Assembly: GCA_003116995.1 (NCBI GenBank)
Contig: BDSL01000015.1
Coordinates: 620,001 to 684,000 of the forward strand
Reading direction: 5' to 3'
Length of the DNA: 64,000 bases
DNA from: Yamagishiella unicocca
Lineage: Eukaryota > Chlorophyta > Chlorophyceae > Chlamydomonadales > Volvocaceae
In this document: positions 43,901 through 56,022 of the stretch, in pieces
Layout: each line of letters opens with the position of its first letter
How positions within the stretch are numbered: the stretch's first letter is position 1
The notes under the pieces: generated by a model
Told to the model about the DNA's origin: nothing
What the model saw: the letters and a program-made list of their open reading frames with translations, nothing else
Databases searched by the model: none
Program-made: the position numbers and the translations under genes

Positions 43901-46900
43901 GCTACCTTCACGTGGGGCTGCTGCCTTCACGTGGGGCTGCTGCCTTCACGTGGCCAGGCAGCCGGCGCTGCCTTCGGAGCGCAGAAGGGGACGTAGGCGT
44001 GAGGGGTCTGGTCGCGGACACAGAATTGTAACACGAGCGAGCAGAAGGCGAACGAGGAAGCAGGGGTCCTGGACGACCGACCGGGTTGCCGACCACCACC
44101 TTTTCCCTGAACCGCCTTTCCTGCGCTGCTCTCCCGCCCGCTTTGCCCCTGCCCCGTCTGAGGCCACCTTGCCTGCTGTCCTTCCTCTCCCCCGTCTTGG
44201 TCCGCAGGACGATGGTCGGGTGCCAGGGGGGCTAGCTTCCGCCATGCCGGGCGCCGGCCCTCTGTCCATGTCGGATGGCTCCCCGAACACAAACAGCGGC
44301 AGCAGCAGCAGTGGCGGCGGCGGCGGTGGCGGCGACAGCGCAGGCGGCAGCTTGCATGGCCTCTACCAGCGGCACACCCGACCCATACAGGTGTTGGAGC
44401 AGCCCGCTTCGCGTATGCAGACTGGAGGCCTTACACCGGTCCTGGGCACGCCGCAGATCCAGCAGCTGCCTGTTCAGCTGCAGCAGCAACAGGCGCAGCT
44501 ACGCCTGGCGGTGGCTCAGCAGCAGGCGCAGCAGCAGCAGGCGCAGCTGCAACAGCAACAACAACAGCAGCAACAACAGCAGCAACAACAGCAGCAGCAA
44601 CAACAGCAGCAACAGCAGCAGCAGCACACGTTCCAAGTGAAGCAGTCGGTGCCGAGCCATCTGCAGCTGCAGCAGCTTCAGGAGCTGGAGGAGTTCCAAC
44701 AGTTGCAGCAGTTACAGCAGCAGCAACACCAGCAGGTGCAACAGCAGCAGCAGGCGCCCAGGTTTGCGCGCTCGTCCAGGAACGCCACAGGTGGCGGCGG
44801 TGATCGTGGCAGTGGCGGCGGACTCAGCGCGGTTGAGAGCCTCAGCCGGCTGCAGCGCCATATGATGCTGCTGCGGCAGCCAAGCGACGCCGCCACCGCA
44901 GCTGCCGCAGCGATTATGGGCCTTACGGGCACAGCCGGCAGCGGCGGCATTGAGGGTCCAGGAATGGCGATATCAGAGGCGTGGCACCTGAACTCCTGGG
45001 CGCAAAACACCAGCGGTAGCGCCGGTGTCGGTGCGAGCGGCATTTCGCCGTCGCAGTCCAATGGCGTGCCCGTGGGTGGCGGCGGTGGCGGCGGCGGCGT
45101 CCACCGGCTGAGTCAGGTCCAACAGCATGGTGCAACTTCCGACCCACTTGAACTGGAGCTGCTGTCGATAGCGTCTGAGGTGGGTTGGCGAGCGACGCCA
45201 GAAGAGGCACCCTATGTGCGCCCCTCCGATGCCTGAGCCCCCTTATTTTGGCTTCGAAGTTGCTGAACGGACTCACACGCCCCGTCCCCCGCCCCTACTC
45301 CTCGACCCCCGCCCCTACTCCTCGACCCCCGCCCCTACTCCTCGACCCCCGCCCCTACTCATCGGCCCCCGCCCCTACTCCTCGACCCCCGCCCCTACTC
45401 ATCGACCCCCGCCCCTACTCATCGACCCCCGCCCCTACTCACTCCTCGACCCCCGCCCCTACTCCTCGACCCCCGCCCCTACTCCTCGACCCCCGCCCCT
45501 ACTCCTCGACCCCCGCCCCTACTCCTCGACCCCCGCCCCTACTCCTCGACCCCCGCCCCTACTCCTCGACCCCCACATACACACACCCAGCTAACACACG
45601 CATCATTGTGCCGTGCAGTCGCTCCTGGCCGATCAGGATCTCCGCCACGTCGGACTCGCTGGCACTGCCGGCATGGTCCTCGGCCTGCCACACCAGCAGC
45701 ACCATCACCAGCAGCAACACCAACACCAGCAGCAACACCAACACCAGCAGCAACACCAACACCAGCAGCAGCACCAACACCAGCACCAATTCCACCAGCA
45801 GCAACACCAACACCAGCAGCACCAGCAGCAGGAGCAGCAGTACGCGCTGCGACTGTATTCCAACGGGGCCGCCGACCCCGAGGCGGACATCCTCTCCGCG
45901 CGTCTGGGCTACCACGGGGGCGCGGCCCTGCATCCACACGGCGCCGCAGCCGCCAGCATCGCCAGGAGCGTCCTGGCGCAGTCGGGCGGCGCCAGCAGCG
46001 GCGACCTGCTGGCAGCGATGCGCGGAGGCGCGCGCAATGGGCTGCTCGTCTACCAGGGCAGCGCCGGCGGTGGCGATGTGCTGTCCGGTGGGCTGCAGCT
46101 GATGCCCATGAGCGGAAGCGGAAGCGGGAGCGGGAGCGAGCTGCGTGATGGCTGCAGGCCAGGCAGCGGGTCCCCGGGGGGCGGCTTCGCGGACTCACTC
46201 CCCATGGCCTCCGAGGGAGGCGGCGGCGGCGGCGGTGTCGGAGGCCTAGCGCTACTGGAGTCACTTCTGCCCCAGTATGCAAGCAGTGGCAGCGGGGGCG
46301 CTGGCGGCGGCGTCAGTGTTACATCCCTGGGCCGCCGCCTGCAGCAGCAGCAGCCGCAGCAACAACAGCAACAACAACAGCAACAACAACAGCAGCAGCA
46401 GCAACAACAGCGTGGCGCTTTGACAGGGCTGGGCCGAGGGCTGCAAGTTGGCGGCGGTGGAATGCTGGGGGCTCTGGCGGGCTCATACCGGGAAGAGCTG
46501 CAGCAACAGCAGCAGCCGCGGGCGGTCCCGCGGTCAGGCGACAGTGCCTTTATACAGCAACAGCAGCAGCAGCAGCAGCTGCTGCAGTTGCGGTTGCAGC
46601 AGCAACAGCAGCAACAACAGCAACAACAACAACAATACAACGTGCTGCTGCACCAGCAGCAACAGCAGCAGCAGTCGGGGTTCGGGGTGGCGCAGCCTAA
46701 CCTCAAACAGGCGGCTCAGAACGTGCTGAGTGAGTTGGGATCGGGTGCAGAGAGCTGGGTGGATTGGCGGTGTTGGGCTGGGTGAAGTGAATCGATTGGG
46801 ATAGGGAAGGCGGCTTGCAGGTGTTGGGAGGGGTGCTGCCGCCGTGGTCAGGTCGGTTCACGGCAATACGGGGGCCCTAATGCGGGCGCCAGTGCGGCGG

Positions 46901-49900
46901 CATTACACGAGTAATAAACTTGTGTACAAAAGGGGACATCGCCTAAACCCAGGCTGCCTGCGTATAACCTGCCTGTGGTAAACCAAAGCGAGGCCCGAAA
47001 ATCGGACCTACGCATGATCAGTCCGTGTGTTGCACGGCAATCAGGGCAGGCGTCCGAATCGAAGTCGGATAAGTGGATCAGGAGTCACGCACTTATCCAA
47101 CCTTGACCGGTATTACTAGAGCCTGCGCGCAGCACCGCACTGCCCAGATTTCCGGCATTGCTGCCCGGCAGTGATTCCATCTCGCCCCACCGCCGCCGCC
47201 TCGGTCCCCTGCTGCCCCTCGTGCCATCCACCACAGCCCAAGGCGGCTCCCGCGCCACCTACAACGCGCCCAGCTCCTTGCTGGAGCGAGTGAGCATCAA
47301 GATCCACAACCGCCGCCCGGATCAGTTGCCCGTGGATCTCGCGGAGCAGTTGGCAGACTGGCTGGCGTCGGCAGACGCCAGCGTGTTGCAGGTGGGTCGC
47401 AGCGGAGGTCAGCGGCGGGGGGGGGGGCTGAGAGGAAATCCGTGGGTCGGCACATGGAGAGAAGTATGTGGCTCCAGCGGTGATCAAGCCGTGCGTTGCA
47501 GGCTACCGAAGTTACTGTAGTGGGCGAGAGACAGGGCTGCCATGAGGATGAGGATGGAAGGCGGCATGGGGTGCCCCCCATGAAGGACGCGGCTGAGCTG
47601 ACTGGCAAGGGGGTGCACGTGACGCCGCTGACTGCAGATGCGTCGCGGCGTGGGTTTGACAAGCCCACCGCGAGCCGGGCTGCCCGGCTGCAAATGCTGG
47701 ATCAGCTACTGTGTATTCACCCCCGTCGCCCCGCCGCCCCGCTGGCCCGGCGGGTCTTTCGGCCCGTCTCATTTGCAGGGCTCCATCCGCCCCGGCTGTA
47801 CAAACCTCATCGTGGACCTCCTGTACGGCAACCGGGAGCGCCTCATTGCGGAACTGCTTGGCGCTGACGGCGCTAACCCACGGGCCGCTGCGGAGCGCCT
47901 CGTGCGCGGCATTCTGGGCGAGCCGGGGCTGGGGCCCAGTAACCACCTGCACATGCAGCTGGGCGATATGGTGCGTGGATTGGTTTGTTGGCGGTCAGAG
48001 CGGGGCTAAGATTGGGTTGCATTGCTGGAAGTCGATCATGTGATGGGCGGGCTAGAGGAAGTTGGAGACGCTTTCGGTGCCGCTTGAAACAGCAAGGAGC
48101 TCGTTCCCTTTCCATCTGAGCTTGGGAGTCGTTCGGGACGGGACTCGTTCGGGGGATTGTCAGTGACTGCCTGGAGGGTCGCTTATAGTTTGAGTCATGT
48201 TCAGGATTTTCCTGTCTAAGCTATAACGGCGGTGTCCGCGGTAGCTCTTTGTGGTCGCGCGATTCCAATCTTGCCTGCTCGTCGCCACCCATTGTGTTCT
48301 GTATTCTTTCGACGCCCATGCCCCTGCAGCTGCTGACCGTGGACAGCAATCAGGTGCAGCTGCGCCGGCGCGCCTCTCAGCCCGCAGCTGCTCCGCCGTC
48401 TCGCAGAATGCTGTCACCGTACGGCCCGGCAGGAGGCGCCGAACCGTGGGTCAATCAAGAGCTGCTGGGCGTGGCCCCCCTTGCCGTCGTCGCAGGTGCG
48501 GGAGGACGTAGCGTAAAACCCAAAACCGATCCACCCGGGAGGAGGGAGGTCTTGGGCAGGAGCGGGGGGGGAGGAGGGTAGTGGGTTGCGAGGGGGCAGA
48601 GAGTTGCGTGGCCATGGACCGGGTCTTTGTCTCAACCTAGCCCAAACGCAAACCGGACCCCCGGGGTGCGGCCTTCGCCCTGACTCCCTCCCGCAAACAC
48701 ATGTGGCCTCAACTCCTTCCTTTGCTGACAGGAGCAGATGTCGGCCCCCACGCGCATGGCCCCATGGGACCGTACGATGTTCCTGCCCTGCATTAATGCG
48801 CATTTCTTCAGGTTAAAACCCGTTTTCCCTCTAATTTCCCCTGGGCCCCGGAGCACAGGCTGCAGCTTCACCCTTGAGGTTGCTGGTCGCGGCCTGCAGC
48901 TGCACGGCACCTCGTTCCACGTGCGGTTTCGGGGCGGCCACCTGGACGTGATGCGGGAGGTGGACTCGGAGGGCCACGACCCGTCCTGCATGTCGTACGA
49001 GTCGTCCCTGTACGAACGGGACGAGCAGCAGCAACAGCATCAGCGGGCCGCGCCGGTTGACGAGGAGTCCTTCCCTACGCTGCCCCCCGCCAGCACGCCC
49101 CCGGTCGTTGCCGGGGCGGCCTTAGCCGCTGGTTCCGGCGGCGGCGTCCTCGTATCGCCAATGCGCCTTGCCGCCGCTGTCGCCTCTATGGCGGCAGCTG
49201 CGGGGTGCCCGCACCCCGCCAAGCCCCTTGCCGGCGCCGCCGCCATACTCAACCTGCAGGGCTGCAGCACGACGGAAGCGATGATGTTGGCGGTAGCGAC
49301 GGAGCCGTACGGCGACGCAGGCGAGCTGCATCAGCAGCAGCCGTACATCAGGACGAGGCCGCCAGAGGCGGTGGCAGCTGGCACGACTGCGCTGATGCAT
49401 CCTCCGGCGCAGCAGAAGTTGCTCGGCGATGCCGGACGCTGCTTGGCGGCACTCACGCCTCCGCCGGAGTTCTACAGTGACCCGGTCGAGTCGCGCCCCA
49501 GTCGGGTGCTGGCTGCTATAACCCCACCGCGCCCGTCGTTATCAACGCCAGCGCCGGCCGCACCGCCTTCCCTGACATCGCCCATCACGGTCCAGCCGGT
49601 GATTTACGACCCTGACGCGGCAGACCGGGAGTGGGGCAGCAGCGAAGGCCTCGTGGTCAAGGTGGCATGCGCTCCCGCGGCGTTCTACACCACTGGCGTC
49701 ACGCAACTGCCCGGCGGCGGTGGCAGCGCCGCCGGCACTGGCGGTGCCGGTGCCGGTGCCGGTGCCTCGGCCCCAGCCGCTAGCGCGGCGGGTGCTGGGG
49801 GCGACGCCACCGGCGTCCCCCTGGCGGCGCAGACTAGCGCCAGCAGCGAGGGCGCTGCGCGTTTCGTGTTCGGGCCGGGCGGCAACGGTGCGTGTGCAGA

Positions 49901-52900
49901 GACCGACAGCGGAGCGGATGACGGCGAGGAGGGCAACGGCGGCTACAGGGGCCTCCGAGGCCACACGGCCCCGCCCACCGTATCCCGAACGCTGGGCTCT
50001 CCGATCATGTCCCAACAGCTTACGCGCCGCCACGTCTCCTGTAGTGAGCTGCACGACGGCGCCACAACGGCGCCGTCGATTACGTCGGGCAGCGGGCGGC
50101 GGTTCCCCTCCATGCGGCCTCTGTCGCTGTACCCCCAGCGTGGCGTGCGGCAGGAGGACCTGGCAGGTCGCGGCAGCGGCGGCGGCGGCGGGTGTGTGTC
50201 AACTGAGACGTACATCAGCGACATTGGAGACGGTGAGGACACCGACCGACCGTCCTTCTGCTCCCACTCCTCCGCGAACAGCCTGGCGGGCTTCGAGCGA
50301 GACGTGGTGGTGCTGTTTGTGGAGCCGTCGCCGCGCGCTGGGCTGGCGCTGGTCGAAGCGGAGTCGCCGCCTCAGCCGCAGCTGCCCGGGGTGTCGACGC
50401 TGCAACAGCAGCCGCAGCAGCAGCTGCATCTGCTACGGGGTATCCAGGGATTGGCGGCCGGCCGTGGCAGCGCCAGCAGCGGCGGCGGCGGTAGCAGCGG
50501 CAGCGGCGGGGGGGTGACGGGCGGGGTCCTCAGTGATTGGTGGCCGGTGGTGGTGGTGCCACCGGCTGCTGCTGCTGCGGCGGCGGAGCTCAATGCTATG
50601 CTGAATGAGCAGGGCCAGTCTTGGTAAGTGCGCAATTGGAATTGGCAGTCTAGGGAGTACGCTGCCGGTCACGTTGCTATTGGCTGCAGAGGTTTGCATG
50701 CCGCTGCAGTCCGGGCTTGCAGGAGTAGAATCGCTTTGGTGCATGTGGAGATCAGTTGCTTTGCCACAGCAACCACTCGCGGCGTGTAGGAAGCACAGCG
50801 CCGCCACCGGCACAGCCATGTGCTGCCGTCGCGGCCAGGACCGTATGGCATTTAGCCCGCGTGAACACCTTGCATGCCCTGCGCTCCTTTTCCGTAACCT
50901 GTGGCGTCGCTATCTGCGTGGTTGCCTGCCCGGCGCCATTCTCCCCCATTCCACACTCAACGCACCGCACCTCACCTCGTCTCACGTCGCCTGCATCGAC
51001 GCCGCCGCATCGCCCGCATCGGTAACCCTGCAGGCTGCGTGACATGCTGGTGGATTTGGGGCTCGTACTGGAGGCCCTGGATTCAGATAGTTTTAAAGGC
51101 GAGGCCCTGGATCCGGCGCTCGAGGGGAGCGTGGCTGAGCCCATAGATGCGTCTCCAGAAGACGAGGCCCGAGCCCAGGCCGCCGTCGTCGAGGCAGCCT
51201 TGGCAGCCCTTGCCCACGGCCGTGTTCTCGCCGACGGTGGCGCCGCATCACTGCCCCGCATGGCCTCGTCACCCGTGCGTGCAGGCGAGTCATGCGGACG
51301 TCTCCCCGCATGCCTCTCCGCATGCCTCCCCGCATGCCTCCCCGCATGCCTCCCCGCATGCCTCCCCGCGTGGCTACCCAGCGTTACCTGCCATCCATCC
51401 TGCTTGCTGACGTCTGCTGCTGTTGCTGTCACGGTGCCGTCATGACGCCGCGGACCGCTATTGTTGCCATCGTGCTGCTGCTGTTGCAGTCGGCTGCCGC
51501 TGTTGCAGTCGTGCTACGATCGTGCTGCTGCTGTTGCCGTCGGGCTGCCGCTGTTGTTCTGGCGGCCAACCCTGCTTTGTCTTCAGGCCCCACCGGCCCC
51601 CAACGGTCATTCCGACCCCTCCCCTTACGCCGCCCAGACGCCTTCTACGCAGCCTCCTTGGCGTCCTGCATCACGTGGGGTTCCGGTTCAGGAGCTAACG
51701 CCAACCTCGTCGGCATCGACCTATTCGACCGCACCAGCACTCACACCGACACCGGCGCCGCGTGTACCCCGCTCATGCTGGCATCTCCATGTGGAAATGT
51801 AGCCGCTGCAGCCATGGCGGCCACCTCCGGCGGCTGCGGTTCGGCCACTACGCCACCGGGCTCCGAAATCCACACCGACGCGGCCGAGCGGCCCCACGCG
51901 GAAGGGCCGCACGCGGAGGCGGCGAGGGGGCCTGCCGACGCAGCGGTGCCGCTGCCGCAGATATGGGAAGGGGCGGAGCAAGCAGCTCCTGAGGCGTTTG
52001 AGGAGCAGGAGCAGCTCTGGCTCCCGCGGCTCGATATGTACGAGCCAGTGAGCACCGGCGCCATTGGCGGCGCCGGCGCCGGCACCGGCTGCATTCTCTC
52101 CAGCCTGGCAGTAACCCAAAGTGAGCTGGCGGCGGCAGGGGCGGCGGCAGCGGCGCAGCCGCTGTCTGACCCCGGCAGCTTCCGGCGGGTTCTGGAGGGT
52201 GACGCCATGCTGACGGCCGCCTCAGCCTACAACGCCAGGTTGCAAAGTGCCCTTGACGGCGGCGGCGCCGCCGTGACGGCGGCGGGGCCAGCCGCCGGCT
52301 TGAGCCGTACGGCAACGACGGAGGTGGGAGGCTTGCGGCTGCCGCGGGGGCCCTGGTCTGGCACCTACCGGTCCTCAGACCCTTCCGACTCGTCGCTGGC
52401 TCCGGCGGTGCCGCTGCTGGGTGAGCTCACAGCCAGCGAGGCAGCCCGTTTCTTTGGCTTCACCGCCAGCGCTGAGGTCAGTTGCGAAACCATGCAGCAG
52501 CCGTACTGCGCCGTAGTGCAGTCAGCTATCGAAGGCGGCGACGGCGCCGACGACGAGGACAGCGCCGCCGTGTCGCTCCGAATCGACGAGGAGCCGTCGT
52601 CTGCGGTCATCAGACGCGCGGTGGAGGCCGCGGCCGCCATGCTACAGCAGCAGACGCAGCAGACGCAACAAGTGCAGCAGCAGCAGCAGCCGGCGCAGGT
52701 GATGCCGCTACAGCTGCTGCAGCTGCAGCAGCTGGCTGTACAGCAGTCGGGCGCAGGGGAGCTGAATGACGCGAACAAGGCGGGAGTGAAGGCCGCGCGA
52801 CGGGAGGAGGTGGTGGGGCAGTGGCAGCAACAGCAGCAGCAGCAGCTGAGGCCGCGTGCCAGGGCACTGCTAGTGCTCTTCTGCAACCGGTGAGCGGTGT

Positions 52901-54971
52901 GGAGAGGTGTGGCGTGGGTCCAGGGACGGGCCCAGGGGTGGGTCGAGGGAGGGCGCTCGCGACCAAGCCCGGCCTGCCTTCTGTTGCCATCTCCACTGCA
53001 CGCGTCTTTCCCCTCCACTGCGCTCTTGCCTGCCGCCCTTGCCCGTTGCACCAACACACATCCGCTCTGTTCCGAAGCACCGACAGCTGCACTCGCACAC
53101 TGCTGTGAAGAACAAGGACAAACGCTCGAGCCCAAACCCTAAGGCGAACATACACCTGTACGGCAGAAACTCGTGTACGGCATCCGGCATAACCGACGAA
53201 CGCCGCCACTTGCAGGGGACTCCACAACTGCGCTCGGCTGGTCCTGGCTTACCTGCTGCGCGCCTCGGGCGTTGCGGGCGCCCTGGCTGACGCCGTCGCC
53301 TCGGTCCCGAACGCCGCCGAAGCGCCCGCTGCCGCCGCCGCCGCCGTCATCGCCGCTGCCGGCGACCTGGACGTGGCTTCCGTCTGCAACCTGTCCCTGG
53401 CCTTCACGCTGATTTCGGAGCAGGTCCGCTCCGAAACCGGGCTGGACCTCCTCCACCACGCCGTGTGCTCGGGGAGCTCCGAAACCGTGGAGCTGGTGCT
53501 GCGCGCCAGTCGGATGGCGGGCGCGCCGCTGAACGTGCTGGAGCCGGGTGAGTGCGCGGGGCTTGGCGGTGCGGAGACGGGCGGAAGCCTCTGAGCCTGA
53601 GCCTGCGGGTATCCGGCGGCGCGGATGAGGATGATGAGCCTCAGGGCCCCGTGGGTCGGAGCGGCGAGCCGCTGGGCGCTAGGTGTAGGAGCTGCGCCTG
53701 CGGTATGCTGGAAGCGGTGTGATAGGGTTACGGTACAGCGGCGTGATGCCGGTGCAGAGGCGGTTAGGCAGGCAGGCGGCGGGGCCCTCCAGAGGGCCTA
53801 CCTGTTCAGCGCGAGCGAAACAACACGCGAGCGGCCTGGGGGACACGTTGCGCGCTCTCCCATCGGAACGACGCGGTGATATAAGCCCTGCCTTTGAGTC
53901 GACCCTGAACATCTGCCGCTGCCGCTGCCGCTGCTGCTGCTGCTGGTAGGCCTTGAGGGCGTGACGCCGGTCCACCTGGCGGCGCTATTGCCGACTGGCG
54001 GCGCCGCCATCATCGAAGCCATCGTCAACCACGCCAGTGCCGCCACCGCCGCCGCCAAGAGCCTTTACAATGGCGCCGCCGCCAACGCCCACCTGGCGCT
54101 GCCGGCGTGGGGCGCCGCCCAGCTTGGGGAGCTCGCGGCTGCTGGCGCACCAAGCACCATGCCGCCACCGCCGCCTCGCGACGCCTGCACTGTCGGCCTG
54201 CTGGGTGCCGAGCTGGAGCGCATGGTGCTGGAGGGCGGGGGGGCAAAACCCGGTGAGCTCGCTTATCGCCCCGCCTCGGACATCGCCGCGGCAGAAGTAG
54301 TAGCAGCAGCAGTAGCAGTGGCGCAGCATCACGTCGCGGCCTGCGCGGCTGCTGCAGCCGGCGGTGAGGGCCTTATGGCGGCTGCGGCCCCAGCCGCCGC
54401 TGGCCCGTCGTCGGAGTCGGCGGCGTCTCTGATGAGTGACGACGCGGATGACGAGGCCGCCTCCACCGCAGCCTTGATGAGGAGCACGGCTGGCGGCTCG
54501 GGTGCTCCGTCGCTCCTCCCGATTGGGATTTCGCGGACCAGCGCGGGGTCGGGCTCTGAGGGCTCGCCGCCTGGCACATCGCCGTTGGGCGCTTCAGGGC
54601 CGGCGATGGGCGCTGCGGTGGCTGCGGCGCGGCCGCAGCTGCAGCCTGGTGCCACAGCTCAGGCGGCAGCCGGCGGCTTCGGATGGCTGGTCCGCGCGGC
54701 GGTCGTGGCTGTGGCGTTTGCCGCAGTCATCAACCCCGCGTCCTGGACCGGCAGGTTCCTGCTGCCCGCCGTGTTGTGGTGTTGTGCGTTCCTCTGGTTG
54801 CTTACAAACGGCGGGACGGGATATGAGAGGATGTCCCGTGGGTCGGTAATGACCCACGGCGGGCCAGAGGCGAGGACGGACCCGCGAGTGCTCGCCGGCG
54901 GGGGCGCTGCCGGTGCCGCCGGGGGGCCAGAAGCTGGCGGTGGTGCGGGCACCGGCAAGAAGCTGGCCTAG
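40936..54971 (+). CDS. Large SBP-box transcription factor (SPL/CRR1-like) with ankyrin repeats and C-terminal membrane segments
   Basis: Exons: 40936-41038, 41142-41263, 41905-42030, 42354-42397, 42909-42989, 43378-43414, 43585-43785, 44208-45179, 45619-46729, 47237-47391, 47779-47970, 48330-48495, 48859-50623, 51034-51284, 51587-52889, 53216-53547, 53950-54971. All phases agree, giving 2660 residues. The N-terminus has the SPL-type DDWQTGDYAWDARRL motif. The SBP domain (about 74-148) keeps both zinc sites: C-x4-C-x16-C-x2-H starting CMVKDC, and C-x2-C-x3-H-x11-C in CQQCGRFH...KRSC, followed by a basic NLS. RRKRGRPR adds an AT-hook-like motif. Polyglutamine tracts fill about 320-405 and much of 563-930. 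Residues about 945-1050 match the conserved region of large plant SPLs (RVSIKIHNRRPDQLP, IRPGC). Ankyrin-like repeats (TGLDLLHHAV, GVTPVHLAAL) lie at about 2285-2345 and two hydrophobic segments at about 2566-2605. CRR1/SPL7-type members control copper response; whether this one does is unknown. Confidence 0.88.
43819..43954 (+). repeat. 19-bp tandem array in SBP intron 7
   Basis: About seven copies of a 19-bp unit (gctgctgccttcacgtggg) start about 33 nt after the donor at 43786. Confidence 0.88.
44453..44634 (+). repeat. CAG/CAA repeat coding for polyglutamine
   Basis: Mixed cag and caa codons inside SBP exon 8 encode a Gln-dominated stretch of about 60 residues, including an almost uninterrupted run over 44545-44624. 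Further CAG/CAA blocks in exon 9 are near 45695-45840, 46340-46411 and 46500-46672. Mixed codons suggest a translated tract under selection rather than a pure recent expansion. Confidence 0.9.
45283..45580 (+). repeat. 20-bp tandem array in SBP intron 8
   Basis: About fifteen copies of a 20-bp unit (ctcgacccccgcccctactc), some with ctcatc variants, end about 38 nt before the acceptor at 45618. The C-rich array probably serves as the pyrimidine-rich region upstream of that 3' splice site. Confidence 0.9.
51302..51372 (+). repeat. 12-bp tandem array in SBP intron 14
   Basis: About six copies of cctccccgcatg begin 17 nt downstream of a GC-type donor at 51285. Confidence 0.85.
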
Positions 54972-55309
54972 CTTCCTGCATCGCGATCTCTTTAGGAGCG
55001 CAGCTGGCTGGGAGCACGCGCTGACGATGCGGTGGAGGAGTTTAGGTATCCCTGGCCGCACCACCGCCTACACTACCGCCCACACCACTGGCTACGGCGT
55101 CGCATGGTCCTTGGTGATTAGCAAACAAGAGCGAACGCAGGAAGGCGTGGGTCTTTGTGACGACCGATCAAAGAAGGAGTGGGTCTTTTTGAGGACGGAT
55201 CAAGGCCGTATGAAGGATGAGGGAGAAAACGGCGTGCGATGGGGTAGGCATCTAATCTAATGGGGCGCATTCCAATGGGGGCCGCATCGCGCCGTGGGCG
55301 CGTTGTGTT

Positions 55310-55384
55310 GGATGGATCCTGTATGGATGGATCCTGTATGGATGGATCCTGTATGGATGGATCCTATATGGATGGATCCTGTAC
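55310..55384 (+). repeat. 15-bp tandem array, five copies
   Basis: The unit is ggatggatcctgtat; the fourth copy has ctatat and the fifth ends gtac. The period is a multiple of three, so any frame through it stays open (MDGSC repeats), but no gene is evident. Confidence 0.9.
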
Positions 55385-55918
55385 CACTCTGCAGTGCGCA
55401 TTCTGCCCAGAGTTCGACACCGGCGGTGGGGACGGAGTGCACGTCACACGAGGCATGACGCCCGAGATCGACTGGGGCGTACCACGCTGCATGTTTCGCT
55501 TCCTGCGTGTTTTGTTCCGCACGCACGCACGGCGTCGCGGGCTGATAAAAACCTTGATACCAAAACGACACGTGCCGCGGCCTTAAGTGCATGTGGGTGC
55601 GGGTTTCGCTGGCTGTGTCCTGGAGCAGACCGTGGGTGGGTGTGTTTTTGTGGGCGGGCGGGGATGTCCTGGAGGCGCAACAACTGCGGCATCCCCGGTT
55701 GGGACTTATTAGAAAGCGATGCGTCACGATTTGGTCAAGCGCCCTGCGCCGCCCTGGCGATGTGAGCTGCGGCGCGCATGTTAATGCGCGCGCGGTTGTG
55801 CGTCGTACAGGTGCGCGGCCTTATGGAGGAGCACGGCGCTAGGACGCCAGTCCTAGCCCCGGGGATGTGCGCAGGGAGGCTCCCAGTCGTGCTTAGCAGC
55901 GGGCGCGGGTATTGATCC

Positions 55919-56022
55919 TGCGGCCGCTCTTGCCGCCGAATGCCACACAAGACCTGCCGGCGAGGCGAGGTGCGGCCGCTCTTGCCGCCGAATGCCACAC
56001 AAGACCTGCCGGCGAGGCGAGG
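55919..56022 (+). repeat. 52-bp tandem duplication
   Basis: Two exact copies of a unit that begins tgcggccgctcttgccgccg lie at 55919-55970 and 55971-56022. Confidence 0.92.

Noticed and set aside
45283..45580. CRISPR-like regular spacing in the 20-bp array
   Set aside because: The units are contiguous with no unique spacers, and the context is a eukaryotic intron. It is a minisatellite.
46050..46706. Cys-run minus-strand frame opposite the polyglutamine codons
   Set aside because: It is simply the reverse reading of CAG/CAA repeats.
48741..48821. Possible exon between SBP exons 12 and 13
   Set aside because: It has an acceptor, but inclusion shifts the frame to an immediate stop, while direct joining of 48495 to 48859 keeps phase and gives the expected conserved segment.
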